A stretch of DNA of 64,000 nucleotides, from the NCBI RefSeq assembly GCF_023650515.1, contig NZ_CP096016.1, positions 1,946,001-2,010,000 on the forward strand, written 5' to 3'. This stretch comes from Alkalimarinus coralli. GTDB lineage: Bacteria > Pseudomonadota > Gammaproteobacteria > Pseudomonadales > Oleiphilaceae. This document shows, one piece after another, positions 46,613 through 57,936 of the stretch; position 1 is the first letter of the stretch, and each line of letters starts with the position of its first letter. The translations under genes were made by a program, and so were the position numbers. The notes under the pieces were generated by a model. The model was not told where the DNA came from and made no database searches. It was given only the letters and a program-made list of their open reading frames with translations.

Positions 46613-48501
46613 TTTTCACCTCCTTTTGACGCCTTATTTTCAATTGAGTATTGAGTCATCGCAACAAACTCATATAAATGCGCCAGACGCTGCTGTGCAG
46701 TCTCATGATAAGTAACAAACTCACTCTTTTTCTCATGCAGAAGCGCCAATATTTTCTCGTTGAGCGCTTTATCCTGTGTTGCTCGAACCTTATCAACATT
46801 CTGCTTAACTTCTTTGACCCGTTTTTTGTAGGCAGAGACCCGCGACTTTAAGTCTTCCAGACGTTTGGGGCCTTTTGCTATAAGTAACTCGAAGTTGTTC
46901 AGGTTTTGCTCGTATCTGGCAACTTCTTTCGTTAGGGAAGCCAGCGTCTCTTTGCTCAGGCGTAAGTTCCGCTCGTACTGCTCTTTGGCCTCCCACATAA
47001 CTAACCCTTGAAGCCTCCCTAACCTTTCACGAAAATGTTGGCGCTCTCTCGATGTTAGCTTATTTTTTACTTTTTCCAGTTGTGCATTGAGGTTATCAAT
47101 TGACTCAAATCGTCGCATCGTGTGACCGGCGGATACTGCTAGCAAATCCTGGTTTTTATCGGCGTCTGCAAGAGATTTTTCCAGCTTTTGAGCCTGTAGA
47201 GCGATACCTTTAAGGCGTTGCTTTCTTTTTTGAGTGTCAGTTTTTTTTATACGCTGGTAATAGCCATTAATTCGGTCACCCAGCATATCGTCGTATATAG
47301 TCAAATTTCGTTCCCATAGCGACAAGTTCTGGTGCAACATCTCAAGTTCAATAGACTGTTTAGCTGACTGGTGTAGTCTGCTATCCGACATAATAAGCTT
47401 GAAGTAAGCTACCTTCGGTGTGTTCGTTGCAATACTATCTGAGAGAAACCACTCAATATCATCAAATGAGCTGCTCTCAAAAAACACCTCTCTTGCACCT
47501 TTATCTGACACGGCGGAGATTATTTTATCTATATTTCGCGTTTCTTTATCAAAGACAGAGATTGCCTCCAGGTATGATGAGATCGCTTTACTGCTGTAAC
47601 CTTCTTTATCGTATGCATATGGAATGGCTAAAAAAGCATCGGCAACGCCGGGGTCGATTAAGGGGTATTTTTTAACTCGATACCACGACTGAATAGCCGC
47701 GCGGTAGTACTCCTTACTCGCATTGGCAACACCGTGCATGTAGAGCGCTTTGGATGCCAGGTCGCTATCAACTCGAACATTATTTAAAAAACTCAGCGCC
47801 TTATCATAATCTTCCGCCTGAACCGATAAATAGCCCGCTGAAAGTGATGTCTTGTCTTTTAGCTCAACCAAAGGCGCACTGTCTTGAGGGTTAAGGGCTT
47901 CAGCGACACGAAGTGAAATGATCGATCGTGTGGGTTCGCTATCAAGCTCAGCATATGACATTGCCAGGTTGTAATAGGCGTAAGCTGCCCATGACCCAGT
48001 CTTCATCTTGCTAAGGATTTCGGCAGCAGTACTATATTGCTCAAGCTGCATATACGTTCTAGCTTTGTAATAGCGTAATTCCGCAAGCAAAGCTTTGTCG
48101 ATATTTTTTTCTGCTTTATTAAACCACTGGAGTGCCTGTTCCCAATTAGACTCACCGTACGCGATAACACCGAGACGGAAGTGCGAGGATGCCTTAGTCT
48201 TTGCCCCTCCTTTAGCTCGAAGCATTTCATAGTGCTTTTTTGCCTGGGCAGTAAGACCAAAGTGAGACAGCGAGTCAGCCAGACTTAATGCGACTTGCTC
48301 ATCAGCGGTTTTTGGCGTGCGAATAATCGCATCAAAATAATTATTTTGGTGAAGCTCAAACAGCATCATGCCAGTCGCCAGACGCTCAGGAAGAGGCGTA
48401 CCTTTGGCGTTATCAGCAACAGAGGGGCTTGCAAAACATGTACAAGAGATAAGTACAGTAAACACTCCCGCCCAGTAGTAAGGCGACAATAGTCTAGTCA
48501 T
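46609..48501 (-). CDS. Periplasmic TPR and coiled-coil protein
   Basis: A 630-residue exported protein. The signal peptide ends near residue 25-30 (LISCTCFASPSVA). Residues ~40-330 contain TPR-like repeats (GLTAQAKKHYEMLRAKGG, HFRLGVIAYGESNWEQALQWFNKAEK). Residues ~400-600 are highly charged, heptad-rich helix (LERNLRLSKETLASLTKEVAR region), predicted coiled coil. It may bridge partners in the envelope. It is transcribed between the small coiled-coil protein gene and the 959-residue TPR gene. Confidence 0.75.
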   Translation of the reverse strand: MTRLLSPYYWAGVFTVLISCTCFASPSVADNAKGTPLPERLATGMMLFELHQNNYFDAIIRTPKTADEQVALSLADSLSHFGLTAQAKKHYEMLRAKGGAKTKASSHFRLGVIAYGESNWEQALQWFNKAEKNIDKALLAELRYYKARTYMQLEQYSTAAEILSKMKTGSWAAYAYYNLAMSYAELDSEPTRSIISLRVAEALNPQDSAPLVELKDKTSLSAGYLSVQAEDYDKALSFLNNVRVDSDLASKALYMHGVANASKEYYRAAIQSWYRVKKYPLIDPGVADAFLAIPYAYDKEGYSSKAISSYLEAISVFDKETRNIDKIISAVSDKGAREVFFESSSFDDIEWFLSDSIATNTPKVAYFKLIMSDSRLHQSAKQSIELEMLHQNLSLWERNLTIYDDMLGDRINGYYQRIKKTDTQKRKQRLKGIALQAQKLEKSLADADKNQDLLAVSAGHTMRRFESIDNLNAQLEKVKNKLTSRERQHFRERLGRLQGLVMWEAKEQYERNLRLSKETLASLTKEVARYEQNLNNFELLIAKGPKRLEDLKSRVSAYKKRVKEVKQNVDKVRATQDKALNEKILALLHEKKSEFVTYHETAQQRLAHLYEFVAMTQYSIENKASKGGEK

Positions 48502-48511
48502 TTAACTTACC

Positions 48512-49054
48512 TTAATGCCATTCTGTAAACTTGAATTCGGGCTCAACGCCCTGGGAGTCTGTCAGCCCAATCTCTATAAACTTAGACCGGTTAGACTTCT
48601 CGAAGTGGAACGTTTTGTCTTTTCTAAAGTAGTGGTCATTAGCACCTTGACCATTAAATACGGCGGTAAGCTTGTGGGGGCCTGAGGATATGTTGCCCAT
48701 ATAGAGGCGTTGAATGCCTCCTTTTTCCAGCGCTTTTATCTCTGATGCAGTGTAAAGATAGGTCGTTGCTATTTTCCCGTCTATTTTTATCTCTACCGAG
48801 TCAAGCAGAAATTTATTCTTGGTTCTCAGAGATAAAAACAGTGCAACTTGGGTGTCTGCCGGGTACAGCAGCTCTTCTTCCAGCTCGAACAGTGCCCTAT
48901 TCAACTCAACGACTTCAGATTTTAGGCTTTGAGCCTTAGCCTGAATAGACTCTTCTGCGCCATTCGCGGGGGTATAAGCCCCACTTATAAACACAGCAAT
49001 AAAACATATTGTCAGGATTAGCGATTTTTTTTGTTGTTCGAAAAGCAGTGTCAT
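48512..49054 (-). CDS. Exported coiled-coil/beta protein, first gene of the ExbBD/TPR cluster
   Basis: A 180-residue protein. The N-terminal hydrophobic segment (LILTICFIAVFISGAYTPANG, about 12-33) is an export signal. A short heptad helix follows (AKAQSLKSEVVELNRALFEL, about 39-58), then a beta-rich region with a DxxEIKIDGK strand pattern (about 80-180). No family name was recognised. It is the first gene of the minus-strand cluster, 10 bases before the next gene, and has a 371-base noncoding region behind it that should contain the promoter. Confidence 0.65.
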   Translation of the reverse strand: MTLLFEQQKKSLILTICFIAVFISGAYTPANGAEESIQAKAQSLKSEVVELNRALFELEEELLYPADTQVALFLSLRTKNKFLLDSVEIKIDGKIATTYLYTASEIKALEKGGIQRLYMGNISSGPHKLTAVFNGQGANDHYFRKDKTFHFEKSNRSKFIEIGLTDSQGVEPEFKFTEWH

Positions 49055-49317
49055 GCATCCTTACTCTTTATAGCTATACAAATCTTTACAAATACTATCA
49101 TCAAAGCCGCAATAATTTACGGTACCTAATTCACCAATTTGGCAAATATTCAAATCAAGGGCAAGAAAGGTGTTCTAATCCCGGATTTAAAGCTAACAAC
49201 ACCGTTAAATGCGTTAGGATTTGTCGGAATAATTTACACTAAGGTCAATTTTTAACCACAAAAATGTGCTCCCTGTCACACAAGCGGTTGTTTTAAATGA
49301 TTTAAAGAAATATCTGG

Positions 49318-49397
49318 CAGAGTTTATGTATAGGTATAGGTGATTCAAAAATATGCCGAGTTTCGCCGATGAGCCTCAACCTCATCGGCTTTTTTTA
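49318..49397 (+). ncRNA. Candidate small RNA ending at an orphan plus-strand terminator
   Basis: In the gap 49055-49425 no plus-strand gene exists, yet a strong plus-strand terminator lies at 49365-49396. A promoter-like TTGTTT (49288-49293), 17-base spacer and TATCTG (49311-49316) would start a transcript of about 75-80 bases ending in that terminator. The -10 match is weak and the start is a guess. Confidence 0.3.
49365..49396 (+). terminator. Strong rho-independent terminator without a plus-strand gene upstream
   Basis: A perfect 9-bp stem GCCGATGAG/CTCATCGGC, 7-base loop and seven T. On the minus strand the T tract is missing, so it does not fit the CoxE gene that ends at 49426. Confidence 0.9.
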
Positions 49398-49425
49398 TTC
49401 CTGTGGAATATCTATCGCAAGTCGC

Positions 49426-50604
49426 TTACTTGGTAAGCTCCTTCATTCCTTTTTCCAACCCCTGAATCGTTAATGGGTACATTTTATCCTGCACTAACTG
49501 CTGGGTAATACCCAATGAGCCACCACTTCCCCAGTATGATTCAGGCATAGGGTTTAACCAGATAACCTTATCAAAGTGTTCTACGACACGCTGCATCCAT
49601 ACGGCACCGGCTTCATCGTTCCAGTGTTCAATACTGCCGCCTGGTTGAGTAATTTCGTAGGGCGCCATCGAGGCGTCTCCAACAAAAATCACTTTGTAAT
49701 CAGGGGTATACTTGTGAACCAAATCCCAAGTGTTGGTCGTTTCGCTCATTCGGCGAACATTGCTTTTCCATACACTCTCGTATATAAAATTATGGAAATA
49801 GAAATATTCGAGATGTTTAAACTCTGTTCGACAAGCAGAGAAAAGTTCTTCGCAGACCCGGATATGAGGGTCCATTGAACCGCCCACATCCAAAAACAAG
49901 AGCACCTTAACCGTATTATGCCGCTCGGGAACCATTTTGATATCCAGATACCCGGCATTGCGTGCAGTTGACCGAATCGTATCGTCTAAATCAAGCTCCT
50001 CAACGGCACCCTGTCGAGCAAATTTACGCAACCTTCGCAACGCCATTTTGATATTCCTTATACCAATCGTGACGCTATCATCGAGGTCTTTGTAGCCTCG
50101 TTTCTCCCAGACTTTAACTGCACGCCCATGCCTGGACTTATTCTGCCCTATTCGAAAACCCTCTGGGTTATAACCATTGGCACCAAAAGGGGAAGTCCCT
50201 CCTGTACCAATCATTTTATTACCGCCCTGGTGTTTTTTCTTCTGTTCTTCAAGCCGCTTTTTAAACGCCTCGATCAACTCTTCCAAGCCCCCCATGCTTT
50301 CAATCTTGGCTTTTTCTTCGTCAGACAACTGCTTTTCAAATTCAGCTCTTAACCACTCATCCGGTATTGCTTCAGCCATTAAGTCATCTAAATGCTCAAT
50401 TCCTTTGAAGTAACGTTCGAATGCTCTATCAAATTTATCAAAGTGTCGTTCGTCCTTTACCAAACATAGCCGGCTTAAAAAATAGAAGTCGTCTATATCA
50501 GCAAATGCAATATGCTCTTTGAGCGCCTCAAGCAAATCCAGGAACTCCCGTAGAGTCGCTGGGACTTTTGCCTTCCGAACTTCCAGAAAAAACGCTACTA
50601 ACAT
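49426..50604 (-). CDS. VWA protein of the CoxE family
   Basis: A 392-residue cytoplasmic protein. The C-terminal VWA-like domain carries the metal site LLFLDVGGSMDPHIRV (about 238-253; DVGGS is the form usual in this CoxE-like branch) and a second metal loop VFVGDASMAPYEI (about 305). The N-terminal ~170 residues are helical and charged, with a KKRLEEQKKKHQGGNK stretch. Such proteins pair with MoxR ATPases as metal-dependent chaperone systems. The MoxR partner starts just upstream, 75 bases away. Confidence 0.88.
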   Translation of the reverse strand: MLVAFFLEVRKAKVPATLREFLDLLEALKEHIAFADIDDFYFLSRLCLVKDERHFDKFDRAFERYFKGIEHLDDLMAEAIPDEWLRAEFEKQLSDEEKAKIESMGGLEELIEAFKKRLEEQKKKHQGGNKMIGTGGTSPFGANGYNPEGFRIGQNKSRHGRAVKVWEKRGYKDLDDSVTIGIRNIKMALRRLRKFARQGAVEELDLDDTIRSTARNAGYLDIKMVPERHNTVKVLLFLDVGGSMDPHIRVCEELFSACRTEFKHLEYFYFHNFIYESVWKSNVRRMSETTNTWDLVHKYTPDYKVIFVGDASMAPYEITQPGGSIEHWNDEAGAVWMQRVVEHFDKVIWLNPMPESYWGSGGSLGITQQLVQDKMYPLTIQGLEKGMKELTK

Positions 50605-50679
50605 CTCAAATACCCAAACTAGGATCTAAACACTCAAGCAAAGACCGGATTTAAATAAGCCTAAACCTAAAATTTATCG

Positions 50680-51522
50680 TTACCCTTTTCTACGGCTCAT
50701 AAATGCTAGCCGTTGAAGCAGATGAACATCTTGTTCATTTTTTACCAGCGCACCATAAAGCGGTGGTATTGCCTGAGATGGGTCATGCTCTTTAAGCAGA
50801 GAGGTCCCCAGCTCATCAGCCATCAACAGTTTCAACCAATCAATCAGCTCTGAGGTCGACGGTTTTTTCTTTAGGCCTGGAACTTTTCGTACATCAAAAA
50901 AGATATCAAGTGCTTCTTTAACCAACTCTTTCTTTATACCTGGAAAGTGAACATCGACGATTTTATTCATCGTGTCTGCATCAGGGAAGCTAATGTAGTG
51001 GAAAAAGCAACGACGTAAAAAGGCATCAGGTAGCTCTTTTTCATTATTACTTGTAATGATTACAATGGGGCGATTAGTCGCTTTGACAACTTCCTGTGTC
51101 TCATAGACAAAAAACTCCATTTTATCGAGCTCTTGCAGTAAGTCATTGGGAAACTCGATATCTGCTTTATCAATCTCGTCAATCAACAGAATAACCCGCT
51201 CATTGGCCTGGAATGCTTCCCAAAGCTTCCCTTTAACGATGTAATTACCAATGTCTTTAACGCGGCTATCACCCAATTGAGAGTCTCTAAGGCGAGATAC
51301 CGCATCGTATTCATATAGCCCTTGTTGCGCTTTACTGGTCGACTTTATGTGCCAAGGGATCAATTTAGCATCCAATGATTTGGCAAGCTCTTCTGCCAGC
51401 ATTGTTTTACCTGTACCAGGCTCTCCCTTGATCAGAAGAGGACGTTTGAGCGTAATTGCGGCATTAACAGCCATCTGTAAGTCATCTGTAGCAACGTATT
51501 GATCAGTTCCTGTAAATTTCAT
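50680..51522 (-). CDS. MoxR-family AAA+ ATPase
   Basis: A 280-residue AAA+ ATPase. Walker A is GEPGTGKTM (about 33-41), Walker B VILLIDEIDKAD (about 114-125), and sensor 1 IVITSNNEKELPDAFLRRC (near 150-170, with the Arg finger) follows. It works with the CoxE-type VWA protein encoded downstream, most likely to assemble or remodel a client complex; which one is unknown. There is no CoxL/CoxM or RuBisCO gene nearby, so no CODH or Rubisco activation role is implied. Confidence 0.9.
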   Translation of the reverse strand: MKFTGTDQYVATDDLQMAVNAAITLKRPLLIKGEPGTGKTMLAEELAKSLDAKLIPWHIKSTSKAQQGLYEYDAVSRLRDSQLGDSRVKDIGNYIVKGKLWEAFQANERVILLIDEIDKADIEFPNDLLQELDKMEFFVYETQEVVKATNRPIVIITSNNEKELPDAFLRRCFFHYISFPDADTMNKIVDVHFPGIKKELVKEALDIFFDVRKVPGLKKKPSTSELIDWLKLLMADELGTSLLKEHDPSQAIPPLYGALVKNEQDVHLLQRLAFMSRRKG

Positions 51523-51791
51523 TGAGCGCCTCTAATAAATTAGAACTATATTCTAGTTGCGAGTATATTATTTTAAATTCCGCATCACAAATATCATCCG
51601 TATTATTTTGATTAATAACTAAACAGGATTAGGGTTCAATCAATAACACGGATAATCAATTCGATTAACTTGTTGATATTCATACTGGCGAGAAGCCCTC
51701 CCTATATACCTAATCATGGTTTGAACTATTGTTATTTTTCGATTAACAATCTACGCTTTGACCAGACATAACCCTATATTGGCTTATCATT
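51523..51791. other. Intergenic region upstream of moxR
   Basis: About 270 A/T-rich bases between the MoxR start and MITE-like copy 4 (the full gap to cysK is 470 bases). It must hold the moxR promoter. No gene, terminator or repeat was seen. Confidence 0.5.
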
Positions 51792-51952
51792 GAGACCTTT
51801 GCGCGGCTACTGCGCTTACAAATACAGCGTTAAAAAATGACTCAAAATTGTGCGCTCTCCTGGATCGACCGGGACTTATTACTCATAAACTGCGCTTTTT
51901 CTTCATTTTTTGCCTTGTCTTTGCTTCGCTCGTAACGTCGTGCAAAGGTTTC
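51792..51952 (-). mobile_element. MITE-like element, copy 4 (161 bp, reverse orientation)
   Basis: Reads as the reverse complement of copy 1 with about the same 161-bp length and the same longer middle section. The end facing cysK has decayed to GGTTTC. It is flanked by the 6-bp direct repeat ATCATT (51786-51791, 51953-51958). It ends about 40 bases upstream of the cysK start, so it may form part of the cysK leader or promoter region. Confidence 0.9.
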
Positions 51953-51992
51953 ATCATTATATGTAGGCCTCAGACTTTGGAGATATAAGCTC

Positions 51993-52955
51993 ATGGCACG
52001 GATATACAATGACAATACGCTTTCCATTGGAAATACGCCTCTTGTTAAGCTTAACCGCCTTACAACAGGAAATGTGTTTGCCAAAATTGAAGGAAGAAAC
52101 CCTGCTTATTCAGTAAAGTGCCGGATAGGTGCCAGCATGGTCTGGGATGCTGAAAAATCAGGCAAGCTCAAACCAGGGATGACGCTGGTTGAACCAACAA
52201 GTGGCAACACCGGTATTGCACTTGCTTTTGTCGCAGCATCCAGAGGATACAACCTCATTTTAACAATGCCTTCTTCGATGAGCCTTGAGCGTCGCAAAGT
52301 GGTCAAAGCACTGGGCGCAGAAGTTGTGCTTACAGAGGCAGCCAAAGGCATGAATGGAGCAATAGCAAAGGCCAGCGAGATAGTCGCAGAAAACCCTGAT
52401 AGCCACCTGATGCTACAACAGTTTGAAAACCCGGCAAACCCAAAAATACATGAAGAGACAACCGGGCCAGAAATCTGGAATGATACGGACGGCGAAATCG
52501 ATATACTCGTTGCCGGAGTGGGCACAGGGGGGACAATTAGCGGCGTATCGCGTTATATAAAGAAAACAAAAGGTAAGCAAATTACCTCTATTGCGGTTGA
52601 GCCTGAGTCCTCACCGATTATCTCCCAGACGCTCAACAATCAAGAACTCACTCATGCTCCTCACAAAATTCAGGGAATCGGGGCTGGATTCATTCCCGCA
52701 AACCTTGATTTGGACATGGTTGATTCGGCAGAGCAGGCAAGCAATGAAGAAGCAATAACTTTCGCTCACAGGCTGATGAAGGAAGAAGGTATTCTCGCAG
52801 GCATTTCGTCTGGTGCAGCCGTGGCGGTGGCATGTAGGGTAGCCGAACGCCACCCAGACAAAAATATTGTTGTAATCATCCCTGACTCTGCAGAACGCTA
52901 TCTATCGAGCCCACTGTTTGAAGATTACTTTACAGATAACGAAATGGTTCAATAG
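51993..52955 (+). CDS. cysK: Cysteine synthase A (O-acetylserine sulfhydrylase)
   Basis: A 320-residue PLP enzyme that makes cysteine from O-acetylserine and sulfide. The Schiff-base Lys is K42 in NPAYSVKCR, the substrate loop is PTSGNTGIA (about 68-76), and the PLP phosphate loop is [10 protein letters not shown] (about 177-186). The sequence follows Pseudomonas CysK ([20 protein letters not shown] start, SAERYLS near the end). It is far from cysB/cysH but could share CysB control. A MITE-like element lies directly upstream. Confidence 0.93.
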   Translation: MARIYNDNTLSIGNTPLVKLNRLTTGNVFAKIEGRNPAYSVKCRIGASMVWDAEKSGKLKPGMTLVEPTSGNTGIALAFVAASRGYNLILTMPSSMSLERRKVVKALGAEVVLTEAAKGMNGAIAKASEIVAENPDSHLMLQQFENPANPKIHEETTGPEIWNDTDGEIDILVAGVGTGGTISGVSRYIKKTKGKQITSIAVEPESSPIISQTLNNQELTHAPHKIQGIGAGFIPANLDLDMVDSAEQASNEEAITFAHRLMKEEGILAGISSGAAVAVACRVAERHPDKNIVVIIPDSAERYLSSPLFEDYFTDNEMVQ

Positions 52956-53023
52956 CATTTCCATTGGTTAGCTTGTATTTGGTTAAGCTGTATTTGTTTA
53001 AGTCAAAGCTCTGAATGAGCATT

Positions 53024-53055
53024 ACACAGGGCTTTGATTTATAAGCCCTGTGTTT
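53024..53055 (+). terminator. Terminator-like hairpin downstream of cysK
   Basis: A perfect 10-bp stem ACACAGGGCT/AGCCCTGTGT, 10-base loop and a short T-rich tail, 69 bases after the cysK stop. Confidence 0.65.
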
Positions 53056-53112
53056 GAGTTGCAACGGCTTAAATACTCTACGTTTAAATCAAACCGACTA
53101 GAATACCCGTAT

Positions 53113-53880
53113 TTAAAGCTCGACCAACTCTCCGAGTTCGAACACGGCCAGCTCCCCTGGTTGCATTTTCACCCAAGACTCATTGGTCGTTAATGGCTCT
53201 GTCGCAATCACCGTTACAACGTCATCCTCTGAGGTTTCTTCAATAAAGTTAACTGAAATATCATCATCTTGCAGCGTAGCAACGCCAAATGGTGCCCTTC
53301 TTGTTATCCAGCTCAGCTTTGTGCTGCAGTAGACATATAGCCTCTTTCCATCAGATAACAGCATATTGAACACGCCTAAGCTCGCTAACTTATCTGCACA
53401 GGTTTTGATCAACGTTTGACGTTCGTTTTCCGATGGATTTTTTTGTTTCGCAACCTGCCCCATTAACCAGCAAAATGCAGCTTCACTATCTGTACGACCT
53501 ACCGCCGAAAACCGCTGCTCTTCTGTAACGAGAGATGAAGTATTTTCGAGCTGGCCATTATGCGCAAAGCACCAATATCGCCCTTCAAGCTCCCTGATAA
53601 AAGGGTGCGTGTTTTCGAGACTAACGTCGCCCACATTTGCTTGTCTAATATGGCTGATGACTACCGTGCTTTTAATCGGGAAGTCTTTGATGAATTTTGC
53701 AATCTCGCTGTCAAAGCCGGGTTGAGGGTCGCGAAACTCTCTTATGCCTTTCCCGTCATAAAAGGCTATTCCCCAACCATCTTTGTGCGGCCCTGTTCCC
53801 CCACCTCTTTTTATTAGCCCTGAAAATGAGAAGCAAATGTCAGTAGGCACGTTTGCACTCATCCCCAATAACTCACACAT
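53113..53880 (-). CDS. Class II glutamine amidotransferase, YafJ-like
   Basis: A 255-residue Ntn-type glutaminase. MCELLGMSANVP puts the nucleophilic Cys at position 2. The family motifs GGGTGPHKDGWGIAFYDGKG (about 27-46), ISHIRQANVGDVSLENTHPF (about 76-95) and FAHNGQL (about 103) are present. YafJ-type proteins are stand-alone amidotransferase domains of unsettled substrate. It is transcribed just downstream of, and in the same direction as, the VWA gene (53915-56401), with 34 bases between, so one operon is likely. Confidence 0.88.
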   Translation of the reverse strand: MCELLGMSANVPTDICFSFSGLIKRGGGTGPHKDGWGIAFYDGKGIREFRDPQPGFDSEIAKFIKDFPIKSTVVISHIRQANVGDVSLENTHPFIRELEGRYWCFAHNGQLENTSSLVTEEQRFSAVGRTDSEAAFCWLMGQVAKQKNPSENERQTLIKTCADKLASLGVFNMLLSDGKRLYVYCSTKLSWITRRAPFGVATLQDDDISVNFIEETSEDDVVTVIATEPLTTNESWVKMQPGELAVFELGELVEL

Positions 53881-53914
53881 GGTTCCGGCCCTCTGGACAC
53901 ATAAGCGCTAACAC

Positions 53915-56401
<2,487 letters not shown>

Positions 56402-56571
56402 GAGGAACCTGCTATAAACTATTAATAAGGTATTAGTGAATATTTATAGCAGATTTAACAATAACAACAACGTGATTTTACATAAAAAGCCTGAATAAAA
56501 TCTCATTAGTTGTTGTATTTTATGAAATTATAATGACGCTGAACTATCGTCATGCTCGCGAGTAAACACAA

Positions 56572-56814
56572 TTATTTTCCATGCCAGGCGAACCGAGGCA
56601 CCTCTTCGCCATTACTCACAACCATTTCTGTAAACATGCTGAAAGGACGAACCCAAAGCTTGCCCTCTCCATACAAAGGGCGATAAACAACTAATGCCTC
56701 TTCAGTTTCGCTATGGGTTGCGGTGCCATAAACCTGATATAAATTGCCTTTATAATGACGATAAGTACCAGGTGTAATTTCGCTAATATTGTCAGTAAGA
56801 TCTCTATTGTTCAT
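56572..56814 (-). CDS. DUF1653 domain protein
   Basis: An 80-residue protein with the DUF1653 pattern: PGTYRHYKGNLYQVYGTATHSETEE, LVVYRPLYGEGKLWVRPFSMF (motif cores GxYxHYKGxxY and YxPLYG...WVRP). These small proteins occur widely in bacteria; their function is unknown. It lies 14 bases downstream of the preceding membrane-protein gene on the minus strand and ends the rnd-led operon. Confidence 0.88.
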   Translation of the reverse strand: MNNRDLTDNISEITPGTYRHYKGNLYQVYGTATHSETEEALVVYRPLYGEGKLWVRPFSMFTEMVVSNGEEVPRFAWHGK

Positions 56815-56828
56815 CCGTAGAAGCTCTT

Positions 56829-57173
56829 TCAGGCATTGTGTAAATGGAGTAATTTTCTAACGACATATTCCAAAGTAAGGAGTGCTGTTAACAACGTAAG
56901 CGCCCCTAATAAGTGCATGCCCGCCTTAACAGCTAAGTGTGTATTCCCAATAACCCACTCGTAGCCTCCTACCAGATAGGCTGGCGCAAACCACTTGGCA
57001 TCCAAACCAATGTCTACCGGTGTCAGCAGCAGTACCACTACGACTAATCTTAGTATTTTTGTTAAGTCTTTATACGGGATAGACCGGGTCATTCTCCAGA
57101 AAACAATAATTAGCCCAATAGCTGAAAGCAGATAGCATCCCCATGCTATCAGGTAACTCTGACTAACAATCAC
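56829..57173 (-). CDS. Small integral membrane protein, unknown
   Basis: A 114-residue protein with about three hydrophobic segments (YLIAWGCYLLSAIGLIIVFW about 7-26, LRLVVVVLLLTPVDIGL about 42-58, and LLGALTLLTALLTLEYVV about 89-106). It starts with GTG inside the GTGA overlap with the ycgN stop, so the two are translationally coupled. No family name is certain. Confidence 0.7.
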   Translation of the reverse strand: MIVSQSYLIAWGCYLLSAIGLIIVFWRMTRSIPYKDLTKILRLVVVVLLLTPVDIGLDAKWFAPAYLVGGYEWVIGNTHLAVKAGMHLLGALTLLTALLTLEYVVRKLLHLHNA

Positions 57174-57625
57174 AGGTTAATAACTCCTTCGATAATATGA
57201 TCTTCCCATTCATCTTCAGGGACATCATTCTCACAAATAGCTCGATTTCTTACCGAGCTGCCAGATTGGTGCACCGAGTTTTTATCGCCCGTAATGAGCG
57301 GGTGCCACTCAGGCAGTGGTTTACCTTCGAGCAATAGCCTGTATGCGCAGCTTGAAGGCAGCCAGCTAAACTCTTCCAGCCTACTTAAACTTAACGATAT
57401 GCACGACGAAACTTTTTCAAGTCTGGATTCATAAACACCACAACTACAGGCATTGTGATCAAGATACTGACAGGCAATATCGGTGTAATACAAATCACCG
57501 GTATCCTCGTCCTCAAGTTTTTGTAAACAACATTTTCCGCAGCCGTCACATAACGACTCCCACTCCTCTCGATTCATCTCGGGAAGTGTTTTTACCAACC
57601 AATAGGGGGAAACCTGGGCTATCAT
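57170..57625 (-). CDS. ycgN: YcgN-type cysteine-cluster protein (UPF0260)
   Basis: A 151-residue protein. Conserved Cys motifs are CDGCGKCCLQK (about 27-37), IACQYLDHNACSCGVYESR (about 50-68) and a later CISLSLSRLEEFSWLPSSCAYR (short core LPSSCAYR near 90). These Cys sets are typical of the YkgJ/YcgN zinc- or iron-chelator-like group. Function is unsettled. Its position between ycgL and a small membrane protein is common in Pseudomonas relatives. Confidence 0.9.
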   Translation of the reverse strand: MIAQVSPYWLVKTLPEMNREEWESLCDGCGKCCLQKLEDEDTGDLYYTDIACQYLDHNACSCGVYESRLEKVSSCISLSLSRLEEFSWLPSSCAYRLLLEGKPLPEWHPLITGDKNSVHQSGSSVRNRAICENDVPEDEWEDHIIEGVINL

Positions 57626-57630
57626 CTATA

Positions 57631-57936
57631 TTAGTCTTCAACGTCTTTTAGCTTCTTGTTAAACTCAACAAACCCGGGCAAATAGTTCTCTTCTACCGGC
57701 GGCATTTGAAGCAAAAAACCTTTTTCTGCAATTTCAGCAAGCACTTTTTTTGCGTCTACCCGTGCAAGTTTCTTTTCTTCAGTCAGCAGCATATCAAACA
57801 CATGAATAGGCGTACCAAAAAAAGCCAGCAACGCTTCTGGTAATACATCCAGCCCTTTTTTCTTCTCGATATAGACGTACATTTCTGACTTTTTCGAGCT
57901 TTTATAAACAGAACACAGCAGTCGACTTTCAGACAT
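57631..57936 (-). CDS. ycgL: YcgL-domain protein
   Basis: A 101-residue protein (frame open to 58044). The start at 57936, MSESRLLCSVYKSSKK, is preferred because it matches the family length of about 95-108 residues, and it overlaps the rnd stop by 8 bases. The YVYIEKKKGLDVLPEALL and FLLQMPPVEENYL blocks are typical. Function is not known; YcgL often sits next to rnd, as here. Confidence 0.9.
   Translation of the reverse strand: MSESRLLCSVYKSSKKSEMYVYIEKKKGLDVLPEALLAFFGTPIHVFDMLLTEEKKLARVDAKKVLAEIAEKGFLLQMPPVEENYLPGFVEFNKKLKDVED

Noticed and set aside
49426-51522. MoxR-CoxE pair as a CO dehydrogenase or RuBisCO activase locus
   Set aside because: No coxMSL, cbbL or related client gene is present; the pair is widespread without those partners.
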